A DNA stretch of 64,000 nucleotides from Microbulbifer salipaludis. Lineage in GTDB: Bacteria > Pseudomonadota > Gammaproteobacteria > Pseudomonadales > Cellvibrionaceae. The translations under genes were made by a program, and so were the position numbers. Of the stretch, positions 47,756-56,783 are shown piece by piece; positions within the stretch are counted from its first letter, which is position 1; each line of letters starts with the position of its first letter. The DNA is taken from the NCBI RefSeq assembly GCF_017303155.1, contig NZ_JAEKJR010000002.1:620001-684000 (forward strand), written 5' to 3'. The notes under the pieces are model-generated. The model saw nothing but the letters and a program-made list of their open reading frames with translations, did no database searches and had not been told where the DNA came from.

Positions 47756-47792
47756 CGGCGATCGCTTTCAATACACAAATGGTCATTGCGAA

Positions 47793-47906
47793 GGCGCCGA
47801 TGCTCGGTGCAGCTTTGTGAAACCTTCCGCGAGAGGGACCTCGCGGAAGAGCCCCCATGGATGGGTTTACGGCGTGTTTCACAAAGCTGCACCGGGTAGC
47901 GGCGCC
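47793..47906 (-). repeat. Large palindromic element, copy 7 (pepA-holC gap)
   Basis: Arms 47793-47823 and 47876-47906 pair over most of 31 positions (GGCGCCG, CGGTGCAGCTTTGTGAAAC) with a few mismatches near the ends. CTTCCGCGAG (47824-47833) pairs perfectly with CTCGCGGAAG (47840-47849), loop AGGGAC, and CCC/GGG enclose ATGGAT. Loop polarity is minus. Its closest relative is copy 2, with which it shares CTTTGTGA and the TTCCGCGAG hairpin. Confidence 0.88.
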
Positions 47907-47949
47907 GCCACTTCGGTTGTTCCGTGCTCCGGAATCTAGAGCGGTAGCG

Positions 47950-48075
47950 GTGCAGGGGCTGGTGACGATTTACGAGACACGAGCTAGGCGCCCCCCCCGA
48001 TAACCCATCCATGGGGGCTCGGACGCGGCCATCCGGGCCGCGTACGGTCTCGCAAATCGTCACCAGCCCCTGCAC
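47950..48075 (+). repeat. Large palindromic element, copy 8 (pepA-holC gap)
   Basis: Arms 47950-47978 and 48047-48075 pair over 29 positions with one mismatch (GTGCAGGGGCTGGTGACG inward to CGAGAC). Inner hairpins are CCC/GGG around ATCCAT (48004-48015) and ACGCGGCC (48023-48030) with GGCCGCGT (48036-48043) around ATCCG. An extra segment with GCTAGGCGCCCCCCCC is shared with copy 4. It is inverted relative to copy 7, 43 bp away. Confidence 0.9.
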
Positions 48076-48114
48076 TTTCGCGTCAGCTGTTTTGCTTCGG
48101 TTGAACCAGAATCT

Positions 48115-49584
48115 TCACTTTTTATTCAGGATGTATTGCAGCAACAGCGGCACCGGGCGTCCGGTAGCGCCTTTGGCGGCACCGGATTTCCAGGCGCTGC
48201 CGGCGATATCCAGGTGGGCCCAGTTGTAGTCTTCGGCAAAGCGCGCCAGGAAGCAGGCGGCGGTAACGGAGCCGGCTTCGCGGCCACCGATGTTCTGCAT
48301 ATCGGCAAAATTGGAGTTCAGCATCGGCTGGTACTCGTCCCACAAGGGCATGCGCCAGGCGCGGTCACCGGTGGTTTCACCGGCAGCCAGCAGCTCGTCG
48401 GCCAGTTTGTCCTGATTGGCATACAGGCCTGTCGCATGGTTGCCGAGGGCGATGACACAGGCCCCGGTGAGGGTGGCCACGTCGATCACCACGCTGGGCT
48501 TGAACTTGCCCGCCCAGGTGAGGGCGTCGCACAGTACCAGACGGCCTTCCGCGTCGGTGTTCAGGATCTCGATGGTTTTGCCGCTCATGGAGGTGACGAT
48601 ATCACCGGGCTTGCTGGCGCGGCCGCTGGGCATATTTTCCGCAGCGGCAACCACACCCACCACGTTGACCGGTGCATTCATTTCCACCAGCGCGTTCATC
48701 ACGCCAAACACACTGGCTGCGCCGCACATGTCGAACTTCATTTCATCCATCTGCATGCCCGGCTTAAGGCTGATGCCGCCGGTATCGAAGGTGATGCCCT
48801 TGCCCACCAGTACAATCGGCTTCTGGCCGGTCTTGCCACCCTTGTAGTTCATCGCGATCATCGCCGCCGGCTCGTCGCTGCCCTTGGCGACGCTCATGAA
48901 CGCGCCCATGCCGAGGGATTCCATTTTCTTGTTGTCGAGAACCGTGGTGGTCAGCTTTGCGTGTTTTTTGGCCAGTGCCTTGGCCTCGGAGGCTAAATAG
49001 CTGGGGGTGCAGATATTGCCGGGTAGGTTGCCCAGCTCGCGGGCAATATTGCTGCCCATGGCCTGGCCGCTGCCAAGATCCACACCCTTCTGTGTGGCCT
49101 TCAGCTGCTTTTTGTCGGCAGCGTGTACGATGAATTTGGCCAGCGGGTAGGGTTTGGCGTCGCTGTGACAGCGGGTGAATTTGTAGCCAGCGAGACCGGC
49201 AGCTAGCGTAATCTGCTGTGCCTGCCAGGTCGCATCCACGCCTTCGACAGAAACCTCGGAGAGGTAGCTGGTGGCATCTTTCAGGGACTTCACCCCATTG
49301 GCGCTGGCACTGGCCAGCTTGCGGAACTCGGTGGCGGAAACGGGCGTTTTACTGGTGCGCACCAGCAACACACGCTCGGCGCTGCCATCCAGGGTAGGAA
49401 CCAGAAGGGTGCTGCCGGCGGCACTGCCGAGGTCGCCGCGCTTGAGCAGCTTCGCCAGATTGCCGCCATTTGCCTTGTCGAGAATACTGCCGCTATCGGT
49501 GAAGCGATTTTTGTTGTCGACGGCGAGAATGGCGCAAGCGCTGCGCTGTTTGCTGATATCGGTGACCTTGGCGGTGAACTGCAT
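48115..49584 (-). CDS. pepA: Leucyl aminopeptidase (cytosol aminopeptidase)
   Basis: This 489-aa M17 peptidase removes N-terminal residues from peptides and in E. coli also binds DNA. The signature NTDAEGRLVLCD is intact, and the metal and substrate residues appear in LVGKGITFDTGGISLKPG and MKFDMCGAA. I start at MQFTAKVTDISKQ (49584) with AAGGAA about 9 nt upstream, not at the frame limit 49824. It is divergent from lptF across 260 bp, as in Pseudomonas and E. coli. Confidence 0.95.
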   Translation of the reverse strand: MQFTAKVTDISKQRSACAILAVDNKNRFTDSGSILDKANGGNLAKLLKRGDLGSAAGSTLLVPTLDGSAERVLLVRTSKTPVSATEFRKLASASANGVKSLKDATSYLSEVSVEGVDATWQAQQITLAAGLAGYKFTRCHSDAKPYPLAKFIVHAADKKQLKATQKGVDLGSGQAMGSNIARELGNLPGNICTPSYLASEAKALAKKHAKLTTTVLDNKKMESLGMGAFMSVAKGSDEPAAMIAMNYKGGKTGQKPIVLVGKGITFDTGGISLKPGMQMDEMKFDMCGAASVFGVMNALVEMNAPVNVVGVVAAAENMPSGRASKPGDIVTSMSGKTIEILNTDAEGRLVLCDALTWAGKFKPSVVIDVATLTGACVIALGNHATGLYANQDKLADELLAAGETTGDRAWRMPLWDEYQPMLNSNFADMQNIGGREAGSVTAACFLARFAEDYNWAHLDIAGSAWKSGAAKGATGRPVPLLLQYILNKK

Positions 49585-49844
49585 GTAAATGGTTCCTTGA
49601 TGTTCTTTGGGCCCCGCGGCTCTTCCCGCAGCTCTTAAGGGCTCGATGCGAGCGGTCTGTCGCGGCGCCGGTTGTGAGCGGACCGAGACATTGCCGGGCT
49701 TTTTGGTGATAATGCGCCGCACAAGTTTAACCCGAGAAGGATCGGATTGCTTGATCCGGTGTCCTATCCGGATGTATCTAAACTGGAATTTGGCATTCCA
49801 CTCGCTTCTTTTTTCGAACCGCAATCAGGGACGCTGGACGCTCA

Positions 49845-50990
49845 GTGATTATTTTCCGCTACCTCTGTCGCGAACTGCTTGGCGCGACCCTGGCCGTCAG
49901 TGCCGTGTTACTGCTGATGGTGATGAGTGGCCGTTTTGTGAAGTACCTGGCGGAGGCCGCGTCGGGCGAGCTGTCTGCAGGTATTCTGTTCTCGCTGATG
50001 GGGTATCGCTTGCCCGGCTTTCTCGAACTGGTGATCCCGCTTGGGTTCTTCGTGGGCATTCTGCTGGCCTACGGGCGTCTGTATATAGAAAGCGAAATGA
50101 CCGTGCTGCACGCCTGTGGTTTCAGTGAACGCCAGTTGCTGCGTTATACCCTGGTGCCGGCGCTGCTGGTGGCGGCCTTTGTTGCCGCCATGAGCCTGTA
50201 TCTGACGCCCACCGGCATCGAGCGTACCTCCCACCTGCTGACGGCGGATAAAACCCGCAGCGAATTTGATCACCTGGTGCCGAAGAAGTTTGTCGCCACC
50301 AGTGGCGGCCGCGCGGTGTATTACGCCGAAGGTCTCAGTGACGACAAATCCACCATGCACGATGTGTTTCTCGCCGAGCTGGGCAATTCCCGCGGCAACA
50401 TGGAAACAGATCACCAGATTGTTACCGTGGCCCGCGAAGGGGTGCAGCGCATCGATCCGGCCTCCGGGCTGCGTTACCTGGTGCTCCGCGATGGCTACCG
50501 GTACGAGGGCGTGCCGGGGCAGAGTGACTACCGGCAGATGGCATTCGACAGTTACGAGGTGCTGCTGGAAATTCCACGCCTGCGCACCAAGTCCAGTGAA
50601 AAGCTGCAGTCCATGTCTACCGCTGCGCTGTGGAAAAGCGACAATCCCCGCGAACGGGTCAACCTGCACTGGCGCTTCAGTTTGCCGGTGCTGGTATTGG
50701 TCGTGGCCATTCTGGCGGTGCCCCTGAGTCGTACCAATCCCCGTCAGGGACGCTATGCCAAGATGATCCCCGCGGTGCTGCTGTACATCGTTTATCTGGT
50801 TGCCCTGCAGAGTGTGCGCGGTGCCATTGAAGACGGCAAGATTGAACAGGCGTGGGCGATCTGGCTGGTGCACCCGCCGTTTTTGATTCTGGGGCTGTTA
50901 CTGCTGGGTGGGCGCAATCACAAGCCGCGCAAGCGTCGCGCCGAGCCCCCCGCAGGTGACGCGAATGGAGGTGCCCATGTCCCGGCTTGA
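49845..50990 (+). CDS. lptF: LPS export permease LptF
   Basis: This 381-aa inner-membrane protein is one half of the LptB2FG transporter that extracts LPS from the inner membrane. It starts with GTG (IIFRYLCRELLGATLAVSAV), the characteristic LptF beginning, has three N-terminal helices, a periplasmic jellyroll and three C-terminal helices. VPLSRTNPRQGRYAKMIPA is typical of the family. It overlaps lptG by 14 bp. Confidence 0.95.
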   Translation: MIIFRYLCRELLGATLAVSAVLLLMVMSGRFVKYLAEAASGELSAGILFSLMGYRLPGFLELVIPLGFFVGILLAYGRLYIESEMTVLHACGFSERQLLRYTLVPALLVAAFVAAMSLYLTPTGIERTSHLLTADKTRSEFDHLVPKKFVATSGGRAVYYAEGLSDDKSTMHDVFLAELGNSRGNMETDHQIVTVAREGVQRIDPASGLRYLVLRDGYRYEGVPGQSDYRQMAFDSYEVLLEIPRLRTKSSEKLQSMSTAALWKSDNPRERVNLHWRFSLPVLVLVVAILAVPLSRTNPRQGRYAKMIPAVLLYIVYLVALQSVRGAIEDGKIEQAWAIWLVHPPFLILGLLLLGGRNHKPRKRRAEPPAGDANGGAHVPA

Positions 50991-52038
50991 TCGTTATATC
51001 GCCCGCACCGTCACCATGGCGATTCTCGCGGTGCTGCTGGTTATTCTCGGCCTGGACGTAATCTCAGCGATCGTTGACCAGCTGGGTGACCTTGGGGACG
51101 GCTACCAGTTTATGAACATGCTGGAGTACATACTCTGGTCGCTACCGGAACGTATATATAGCCAGCTGGGCTTTTCTGCGCTGGTGGGCTGTATGGTGGG
51201 TCTGGGAACCCTTGCCGGCACCAGTGAGCTGACGGTGATGCGGGCCGCGGGTATATCCATTGGGCGTATTGCATGGGCGGTTATGAAGCCGGTGCTGGTG
51301 CTGATCGTACTGGGACTGGCGCTGGCTGAACTGGTGATTCCGGTCACCAACCAGACGGCAGAGAGCCGCAAGGCGATTGCCCAGGGTGAGCTGGAAAATT
51401 CCGGCCTGGAGCAGGGGTTGTGGCTCCACGATCGCGATGAGTTTGTCCACTTTAATGCCGCCCTGCCGGGTGGCACCCTGTTTGGCATCACTCGTTATCG
51501 GTTTGATGAGGATCGTCAGTTGCAGCGGGTGGTGTTTTCCGAGCGCGGGCTGTATGAAGATGGCCGCTGGACGTTGCAAAACAGCCGGCAGACCAGCCTG
51601 ACCCCCGAGCGTGCCACCAGCAGTCAGGAGGCGCGTTCCTTCTGGGAGTCGGATATTTCACCGGATCTGTTCTCCCTGGTGGTGCCCATGCCGGCGGATC
51701 TGTCGCCGCGCAATCTCTGGTCCTACGGCAAGTTTCTCGATCGCAAGGGCGAAGATTCAGCCCGTTACTGGCTGGCGTTCTGGCGTAAGGTATTGCAGCC
51801 GCTCACCATCGCGGGTTTGGTGATGATGGCGATTTCGTTTATTTTCGGGCCTCTGAGGGAGGTGACCACCGGCTTGCGGGTGTTTACCGGGGTGATCGTG
51901 GGGATTGTGTTCCAGACGGTGCAGGATATGCTCGGCCCATCGTCGGTTGTGTTCGGGTTTTCCCCGTTTATCGCCGTACTCGTGCCCATTCTGGCGAGCT
52001 TTCTGCTCGGCTGGTTGCTGCTGAAGCGGGCGCGCTAA
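50977..52038 (+). CDS. lptG: LPS export permease LptG
   Basis: This 353-aa partner of LptF starts MSRLDRYIARTVTMAILAVL. The ATG at 50977 follows GGAGG by 6 nt, and the start lies within the end of lptF, so the two are coupled. Six helices flank a periplasmic domain, and SFIFGPLREVTTGLRVFTGVIVGI is the usual LptG C-terminal region. Confidence 0.95.
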   Translation: MSRLDRYIARTVTMAILAVLLVILGLDVISAIVDQLGDLGDGYQFMNMLEYILWSLPERIYSQLGFSALVGCMVGLGTLAGTSELTVMRAAGISIGRIAWAVMKPVLVLIVLGLALAELVIPVTNQTAESRKAIAQGELENSGLEQGLWLHDRDEFVHFNAALPGGTLFGITRYRFDEDRQLQRVVFSERGLYEDGRWTLQNSRQTSLTPERATSSQEARSFWESDISPDLFSLVVPMPADLSPRNLWSYGKFLDRKGEDSARYWLAFWRKVLQPLTIAGLVMMAISFIFGPLREVTTGLRVFTGVIVGIVFQTVQDMLGPSSVVFGFSPFIAVLVPILASFLLGWLLLKRAR

Positions 52039-52077
52039 CCGCGCCCCTCACTTCTACATCACAGGCTTCTGCTCAGC

Positions 52078-52584
52078 CTACAGTTTCTTTTCTTTCTTCT
52101 TTTTTGGCAGTCGCCGAACTTCGGAGTCCGAGGCCAGGTCGTGCCAGCTGGCACCGTCGGCGCGCAGGTAGCCCCATAGAAACCCGAGGCAGAACACACC
52201 CAGCGACACCGGGCCAACCAGTGCACGGATAAAGCACTGGTACCAGCTCAGCTGTACACCGTTATTGTTGGCTACCATCAGGCGCCAGGCGCGCATGCCG
52301 ATGGTTTGCCCTGCGGCGCGCCAGGACCAGAAAAAATAGCCCGCTGTAACCAGCAGCAGGCCGAACCGATACAGGGGGCCGCCGACGCAGGGGGTATAGT
52401 CCAGGTGTTCCGGTTGGCACTGCAGGCCACCAAAGGTGGTCGCCACCATCATCGCAAAGAATCCATACACCATCCAAAGCCCGGCAACGATCAAAATATC
52501 GTAAATCAACGCCATCAGCCTTGGCAGCACGCCGGCGTGGGGAAGTTGGTTGAACTGGGTGGGCGCCTTGACTGAATCGGGCAC
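52078..52584 (-). CDS. RDD-family membrane protein
   Basis: This 168-aa protein begins its domain with AGVLPRLMALIYDILIVAGLW, the Arg/Asp pattern that names the RDD family. It has about three to four hydrophobic segments, AGQTIGMRAWRLMV as the conserved middle motif, and a very basic tail (PKKKKEKKL). The function is unknown. It converges on lptG with a 39-bp gap. Confidence 0.88.
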   Translation of the reverse strand: MPDSVKAPTQFNQLPHAGVLPRLMALIYDILIVAGLWMVYGFFAMMVATTFGGLQCQPEHLDYTPCVGGPLYRFGLLLVTAGYFFWSWRAAGQTIGMRAWRLMVANNNGVQLSWYQCFIRALVGPVSLGVFCLGFLWGYLRADGASWHDLASDSEVRRLPKKKKEKKL

Positions 52585-52675
52585 GGTCGTCTCCGCTAGT
52601 TTGAACTGGCGGGGATTCTAGCAAAAAGCAGGGCGAGAGGGGCGGAGAGGGGAAGGGAGGGCGTGCGCCCTCCGC

Positions 52676-53176
52676 TCAGAACTCGTACTGTACGGAAATC
52701 TTGAACTTGTCGTCGGACAGCCGGAAATCGTAATCCAGCGCGCTGTTGAGCCGGCCGCCGCTCTGGGTATAGCGCAACAGGGGATGTTGCTTGCTGCGCT
52801 TGTGTTGTTCCATATAGGTTTTGAAGCCCATCTTCAGGATTTCGTTCACTGCGCGGCCGCCGGTCACATTGTGTGTTTGGTCCGGGCGGGTGTGTAGCTC
52901 CAGCCATTGATGGTTCAGGCGTCGATGTACCATGCCCATGGAGTTATTGCGCAGGTTTTCCGCGGATTCATACAGGGCCTGGTTGTCCATGCCAAAGGCG
53001 CTATCGATAAAGAAGGCGTTGTCGGCTTGAAGGTTCAGTGCGCTGGTGGAATCGGGAATGAAAATATCGTCGGCGAGCAAGTGGGTGGAAACAGGAAGAA
53101 AAGCCAGTGCGACCACGGCCGGCAAGCGGCAGGCATGACGTCTATTGAAGCGAAACCGAATACTGCGAGTTTCCAT
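52676..53176 (-). CDS. Hypothetical exported protein, 166 aa
   Basis: I do not recognise this protein. A signal peptide spans about residues 1-36 (RRHACRLPAVVALAFLPVSTHLLADD). The mature part has a helical segment (YESAENLRNNSMGMVHRRLN) and ends in an amphipathic strand finishing with Phe (KFKISVQYEF), a feature of outer-membrane barrel C-termini, though the protein seems short for a barrel. It lies 91 bp upstream of the RDD gene on the same strand. Confidence 0.7.
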   Translation of the reverse strand: METRSIRFRFNRRHACRLPAVVALAFLPVSTHLLADDIFIPDSTSALNLQADNAFFIDSAFGMDNQALYESAENLRNNSMGMVHRRLNHQWLELHTRPDQTHNVTGGRAVNEILKMGFKTYMEQHKRSKQHPLLRYTQSGGRLNSALDYDFRLSDDKFKISVQYEF

Positions 53177-53583
53177 TTTTCCACCCCGGGGCGTTTTACT
53201 TGGCTCAGAACGCTGATGAACAGCTACTGAATTTATTATGGCTCACCCTTTATAAACCGTTGTATCTCACAGTTTCCGGTACTTTGCCAATGAAAAGCCT
53301 GACTGCTGTGGGTTTCCTGGTCATGTTCGTTAAGGCCGCGCCATTGCTGAATATTTAGAGTCTTGCCCGGTTTACGGGGGCTGCGCTGAGGTTTCCGCCA
53401 ATGTTTTTTAGGAACAAAACTTTTTAGTTTTAGGGGCGCTTTATAAAAAAATTGTCTAGTGGCCCAGATATTGGATCACTAGTTATCGGGATGGTTCGTC
53501 AGTCATGGGACGATTGGCGTCAAAGTGGTCGGAAATGAATGGTGGGTCGGTGAGCAAGGCTGCGCGCTGATCGGGCAAGTAAG
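53177..53583. other. AT-rich intergenic gap upstream of the hexosaminidase gene
   Basis: The whole gap to 53723 is 547 bp and lies between divergent genes. This part is AT-rich (especially 53400-53460) and holds no gene or repeat I recognise. Its right end leads into the operator-like palindromes listed next. Confidence 0.4.
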
Positions 53584-53618
53584 AACCAGTGCATCGAGCA
53601 CTGGTTGACAGCGCTGTC
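53584..53618 (+). promoter_or_regulatory. Adjacent palindromes, NagR-like operator candidate
   Basis: AACCAGTGC (53584-53592) and GCACTGGTT (53598-53606) form a 9-bp inverted repeat around ATCGA. Directly adjoining is the perfect 12-bp palindrome GACAGCGCTGTC (53607-53618), followed by TTTTT. The latter matches the core of the NagR (LacI-family) site I recall from chitin/GlcNAc regulons, and TTGACA overlapping its left half could be a -35 box. It lies about 105 bp upstream of a GH20 gene, a fitting target. The operator reading is inference. Confidence 0.55.
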
Positions 53619-53723
53619 TTTTTCATTAAGGTGGATGCTTGACCGAATCGAATATTTCCTGCTTCACCACATAAGAACACTAGGGCATCGGTGCTCGATG
53701 CTTCATCTATAAAGAGAAGATTG

Positions 53724-56441
53724 ATGAAACGGCTTCCCCTTTTTGCCAGCCTGGCGTTGTCCGCCTTTATCGCATCCTGCGCAGACCCCGAGTCCGCGGG
53801 CGAGTCTCCGTCAGGCGCGGTTGCCGCAGCGCCAGAGCGTATCGCTACCCATTTTGATGTCACCCAGGAAGTGCTCGTCAACTTCCAGGGCGCCGATGCG
53901 GCGCTTCGCGCCCAGTGCAAAAAGGCCGGGGGTAGCGGAGCAACTTGCTTCACGTACCGGATCAGCCTGATCAACAATGGCCCGGCCATTGGCGCCGATG
54001 AGCGTGACTGGCAGCTGTATTTCCACAGCGTGCGCCGCGCCTTGGCCCTGACTAACAGTGATGCCTTCACACTGGAGCGGGTCAATGGCGATCTGCATCG
54101 GCTGACGCCAACGGATTCTTTCGCGGGGATCGCCAGTGGTGAAACGCTGCCGCTGGACTTGCTCGCCGAGAACTGGATACAGTTTGAATCGGACTTCCAG
54201 CCGCGCCTGTTTGTGGTAGGTGCGGATGGAGAGCCCCTGGTGATCCGCTCCACGGACACCGACGACCTGAGTGATATGGTGCTGCCGATCACCAAGAACG
54301 ATCCGAACAACTGGAAGCGGGCGGCGGATGATGCCAACACCCTCGCTACCGCCGCGAGCCGCTTCGCACAATTTTCCGCAGATGCTGCGCCCGTAGCCGA
54401 GAGCGGCTGGCGCAGCCGTATTATTCCCCAGCCCGTGTCGATGACCCTACCGCAAGGTGCATCGGTGGTGTTGCCACAGGGTATTGCCCTGGCGGCGGAA
54501 GGTTTGAGCGGTGGCAGTGTTGCGGCACTGGAGCAGCGCATTGCGACACTTGGCCTGGCTGCAGATGGCGCCAAAGGGTATCCGGTGGTGGTGGCCGTGA
54601 ACGCGGATGCGTTCGAGGGGCAGCCAGCGGGCGCGTATCGGCTTTCCGTCACTGAGGAAGGTGCTAGCGTGAGTGGCGCCGACGAGAGCGGTGCTTTTTA
54701 TGGCGTCCAGTCTTTGCTGGCGTTGGTGGACCTGAGCAGCAACAGCCTGCCGCAGGCGGTGGTCGAGGATGCCCCGCGTTTTCCCCATCGTGGTCTGTTC
54801 CTGGATGTGGGGCGTAACTTCCACAGCAAGGAAGTGGTGCTGAAAATGCTCGACCAGATGGCGGCGTACAAGCTGAATCGGTTCCACTTCCATCTCTCGG
54901 ATGACGAGGGTTGGCGGCTGGAAATTCCGGGCCTGCCGGAGCTGACCGAGATTGGCGGCCAGCGCTGTTTCGATCTGGACGAAAATCGCTGCCTTTTGCC
55001 ACAGCTGGGCTCCGGCCCCAATACCGATAACTTCGGCAGTGGCTTCTACAGCGTGGAGGACTATGTCGAGATCCTGCGCTACGCGGCGGATCGCCAGATC
55101 GAGGTGGTGCCGGAATTCGATATGCCCGCCCATGCCCGAGCGGCCGTTGTGGCGATGGAGGCGCGCTACCGCAAGTTGCAGCCGTCCGATCCGGCTGCGG
55201 CCGAAGCCTATCGCCTGATCGATCCGCAGGACGATACCCAGTACCTGTCGGTCCAGTTTTACAACGACAGCTATATCAACCCCTGTATCGATTCGACCTA
55301 TCGATTTGTGGGCAAGCTGATCAGTGAAGTCAAAGCCATGCACGATACCGCCGGTCATCCGCTGCAGAGCTGGCATTTCGGTGGCGATGAGGCCGTCAAT
55401 ATTCTGGCCTCCGATAGCTTTGAGGTCGGCCCGGGGGAAAACCCGGAGAAGGGGGATGTCACCGCGGAACAGCGCAACAAACCCTGGAGCAATTCCCCGC
55501 AGTGCCAGAAACTGATCGCCAGTGGCGAAGTGAACGCCATTGATGAACTGGGCGAGCTCTACGCCAAACGTGTCAGCAAGCTGGTGGCGGATGCGGGCAT
55601 TCCCACCATGGCGGCCTGGAACGACGGTGTGAAGAAAATCAGCGATGCGGACCGGGAGTTGGCGACCGAGCACAACTACGTGAATTCCTGGGCGCCGCTG
55701 TTCTGGGGCGGTGGTGACGAGAGCGTGCACTTTGCCGAAACCGGATTCGACCTGGTGCAATCCCACTCCGATTTCCTGTACTTCGATATGCCGCAGGAAA
55801 TCGATCCGAAAGAGCGTGGTTATTACTGGGCATCGCGCTACACCGATACCCGCAAAACCTTCAGCTACACGCCGTTGAATACGGCCCAGCTGGCGGAACT
55901 GTATCCCAACCGGGACGGTCGCGGCTGGACCGCGACCTCGCCATCGGAGGATTTTGCCGCCAGTGTGCGCGGTATCCAGGGGCAGTTGTGGAGTGAGGTG
56001 GTGCGCACCGATGAGGCAGTGGAGTATCAGGTGTATCCGCGCCTGCTGGCACTGGCCGAACGCGCCTGGCATCAGGCGTCGTGGGAGCTGCCACTGAAGC
56101 AGGGGCAGACGTTCTCCGCGGAAACTGCCTTTGTCGACAAGCGGGCACTGGCAAAAGACTGGTCCAGCTTTTCCGCGGCACTGGGGCGGAAGGAACTGCT
56201 GAAACTGGATCGTGCCGGTATTGGCTACCGGGTGCCGGTGCCCGGTGCAATCGTCGCAGACGGACAGGTGAAAACCGCCTTGCCGTACCCTGGCCTGGCG
56301 CTGGAGTACTTTGACGGGCACGCCTGGCAGGCGCTGACCGATGACGTGGCGCCAGAGTCTGTGAAATCGGTCCGTGCGCGCAGTGCCGATGGCGAACGTG
56401 CCGGGCGTGCGGTGGCGCTGGATACGGCCCAAGCCCTCTAG
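53724..56441 (+). CDS. Beta-N-acetylhexosaminidase (GH20, chitobiase-like) lipoprotein
   Basis: This 905-aa enzyme releases GlcNAc from chitobiose and short chitin oligomers. It has a lipoprotein signal (MKRLPLFASLALSAFIASCAD, lipobox IASC in parts), an N-terminal CHB_HEX carbohydrate-binding domain, a GH20b domain, the catalytic TIM barrel and a CHB_HEX_C tail. The catalytic pair is Asp555-Glu556 in FGGDEAVN; HFHLSDDEGWRLEI is also diagnostic. It should sit on the outer membrane or in the periplasm. I start at ATG 53724, not 53691. Confidence 0.93.
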   Translation: MKRLPLFASLALSAFIASCADPESAGESPSGAVAAAPERIATHFDVTQEVLVNFQGADAALRAQCKKAGGSGATCFTYRISLINNGPAIGADERDWQLYFHSVRRALALTNSDAFTLERVNGDLHRLTPTDSFAGIASGETLPLDLLAENWIQFESDFQPRLFVVGADGEPLVIRSTDTDDLSDMVLPITKNDPNNWKRAADDANTLATAASRFAQFSADAAPVAESGWRSRIIPQPVSMTLPQGASVVLPQGIALAAEGLSGGSVAALEQRIATLGLAADGAKGYPVVVAVNADAFEGQPAGAYRLSVTEEGASVSGADESGAFYGVQSLLALVDLSSNSLPQAVVEDAPRFPHRGLFLDVGRNFHSKEVVLKMLDQMAAYKLNRFHFHLSDDEGWRLEIPGLPELTEIGGQRCFDLDENRCLLPQLGSGPNTDNFGSGFYSVEDYVEILRYAADRQIEVVPEFDMPAHARAAVVAMEARYRKLQPSDPAAAEAYRLIDPQDDTQYLSVQFYNDSYINPCIDSTYRFVGKLISEVKAMHDTAGHPLQSWHFGGDEAVNILASDSFEVGPGENPEKGDVTAEQRNKPWSNSPQCQKLIASGEVNAIDELGELYAKRVSKLVADAGIPTMAAWNDGVKKISDADRELATEHNYVNSWAPLFWGGGDESVHFAETGFDLVQSHSDFLYFDMPQEIDPKERGYYWASRYTDTRKTFSYTPLNTAQLAELYPNRDGRGWTATSPSEDFAASVRGIQGQLWSEVVRTDEAVEYQVYPRLLALAERAWHQASWELPLKQGQTFSAETAFVDKRALAKDWSSFSAALGRKELLKLDRAGIGYRVPVPGAIVADGQVKTALPYPGLALEYFDGHAWQALTDDVAPESVKSVRARSADGERAGRAVALDTAQAL

Positions 56442-56458
56442 ACCATTATTCTGGTAGC

Positions 56459-56486
56459 GGGTGCCCGGCAATCGGGCGCCCGGTTA
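56459..56486 (+). terminator. Probable terminator after the hexosaminidase gene
   Basis: GGGTGCCCG (56459-56467) pairs with CGGGCGCCC (56473-56481), 9 bp with one G-T pair around GCAAT, followed by GGTTATT. The T-tract is weak, but the position 18 bp after the stop is right. Confidence 0.55.
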
Positions 56487-56783
56487 TTAATACCGGCCGG
56501 CTCACTCTTTTCACCCTGATATCCGGCTCAGGACCTTCCTCGCCTCACTCTCCTGCTTTTTCACTTCGCACCATCCACTGCGAGCTCCCGACGGCGCGTG
56601 TCTACAATTGCTGGAGCAGTCCCCGGTAACGGCGGGGGAATCTCTCACGGATTTCGGAATTGCTCGGCTATTACCGCTCGGTTTGCGCTTTTTCATGGGG
56701 TTTCGGTGTTAGATTGCGCCATACACGCCCGATGTCGGTGGTGCCATCTACGCATAAACATAATTTTTAACAGGGAGAAGGCC
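56487..56783. other. Intergenic gap before the GMC oxidoreductase gene
   Basis: This 297-bp stretch has no recognisable gene. The oxidoreductase frame stays open upstream to 56598, but the extension lacks protein character. The promoter of the three-gene run probably lies here; I could not place it. Confidence 0.4.
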
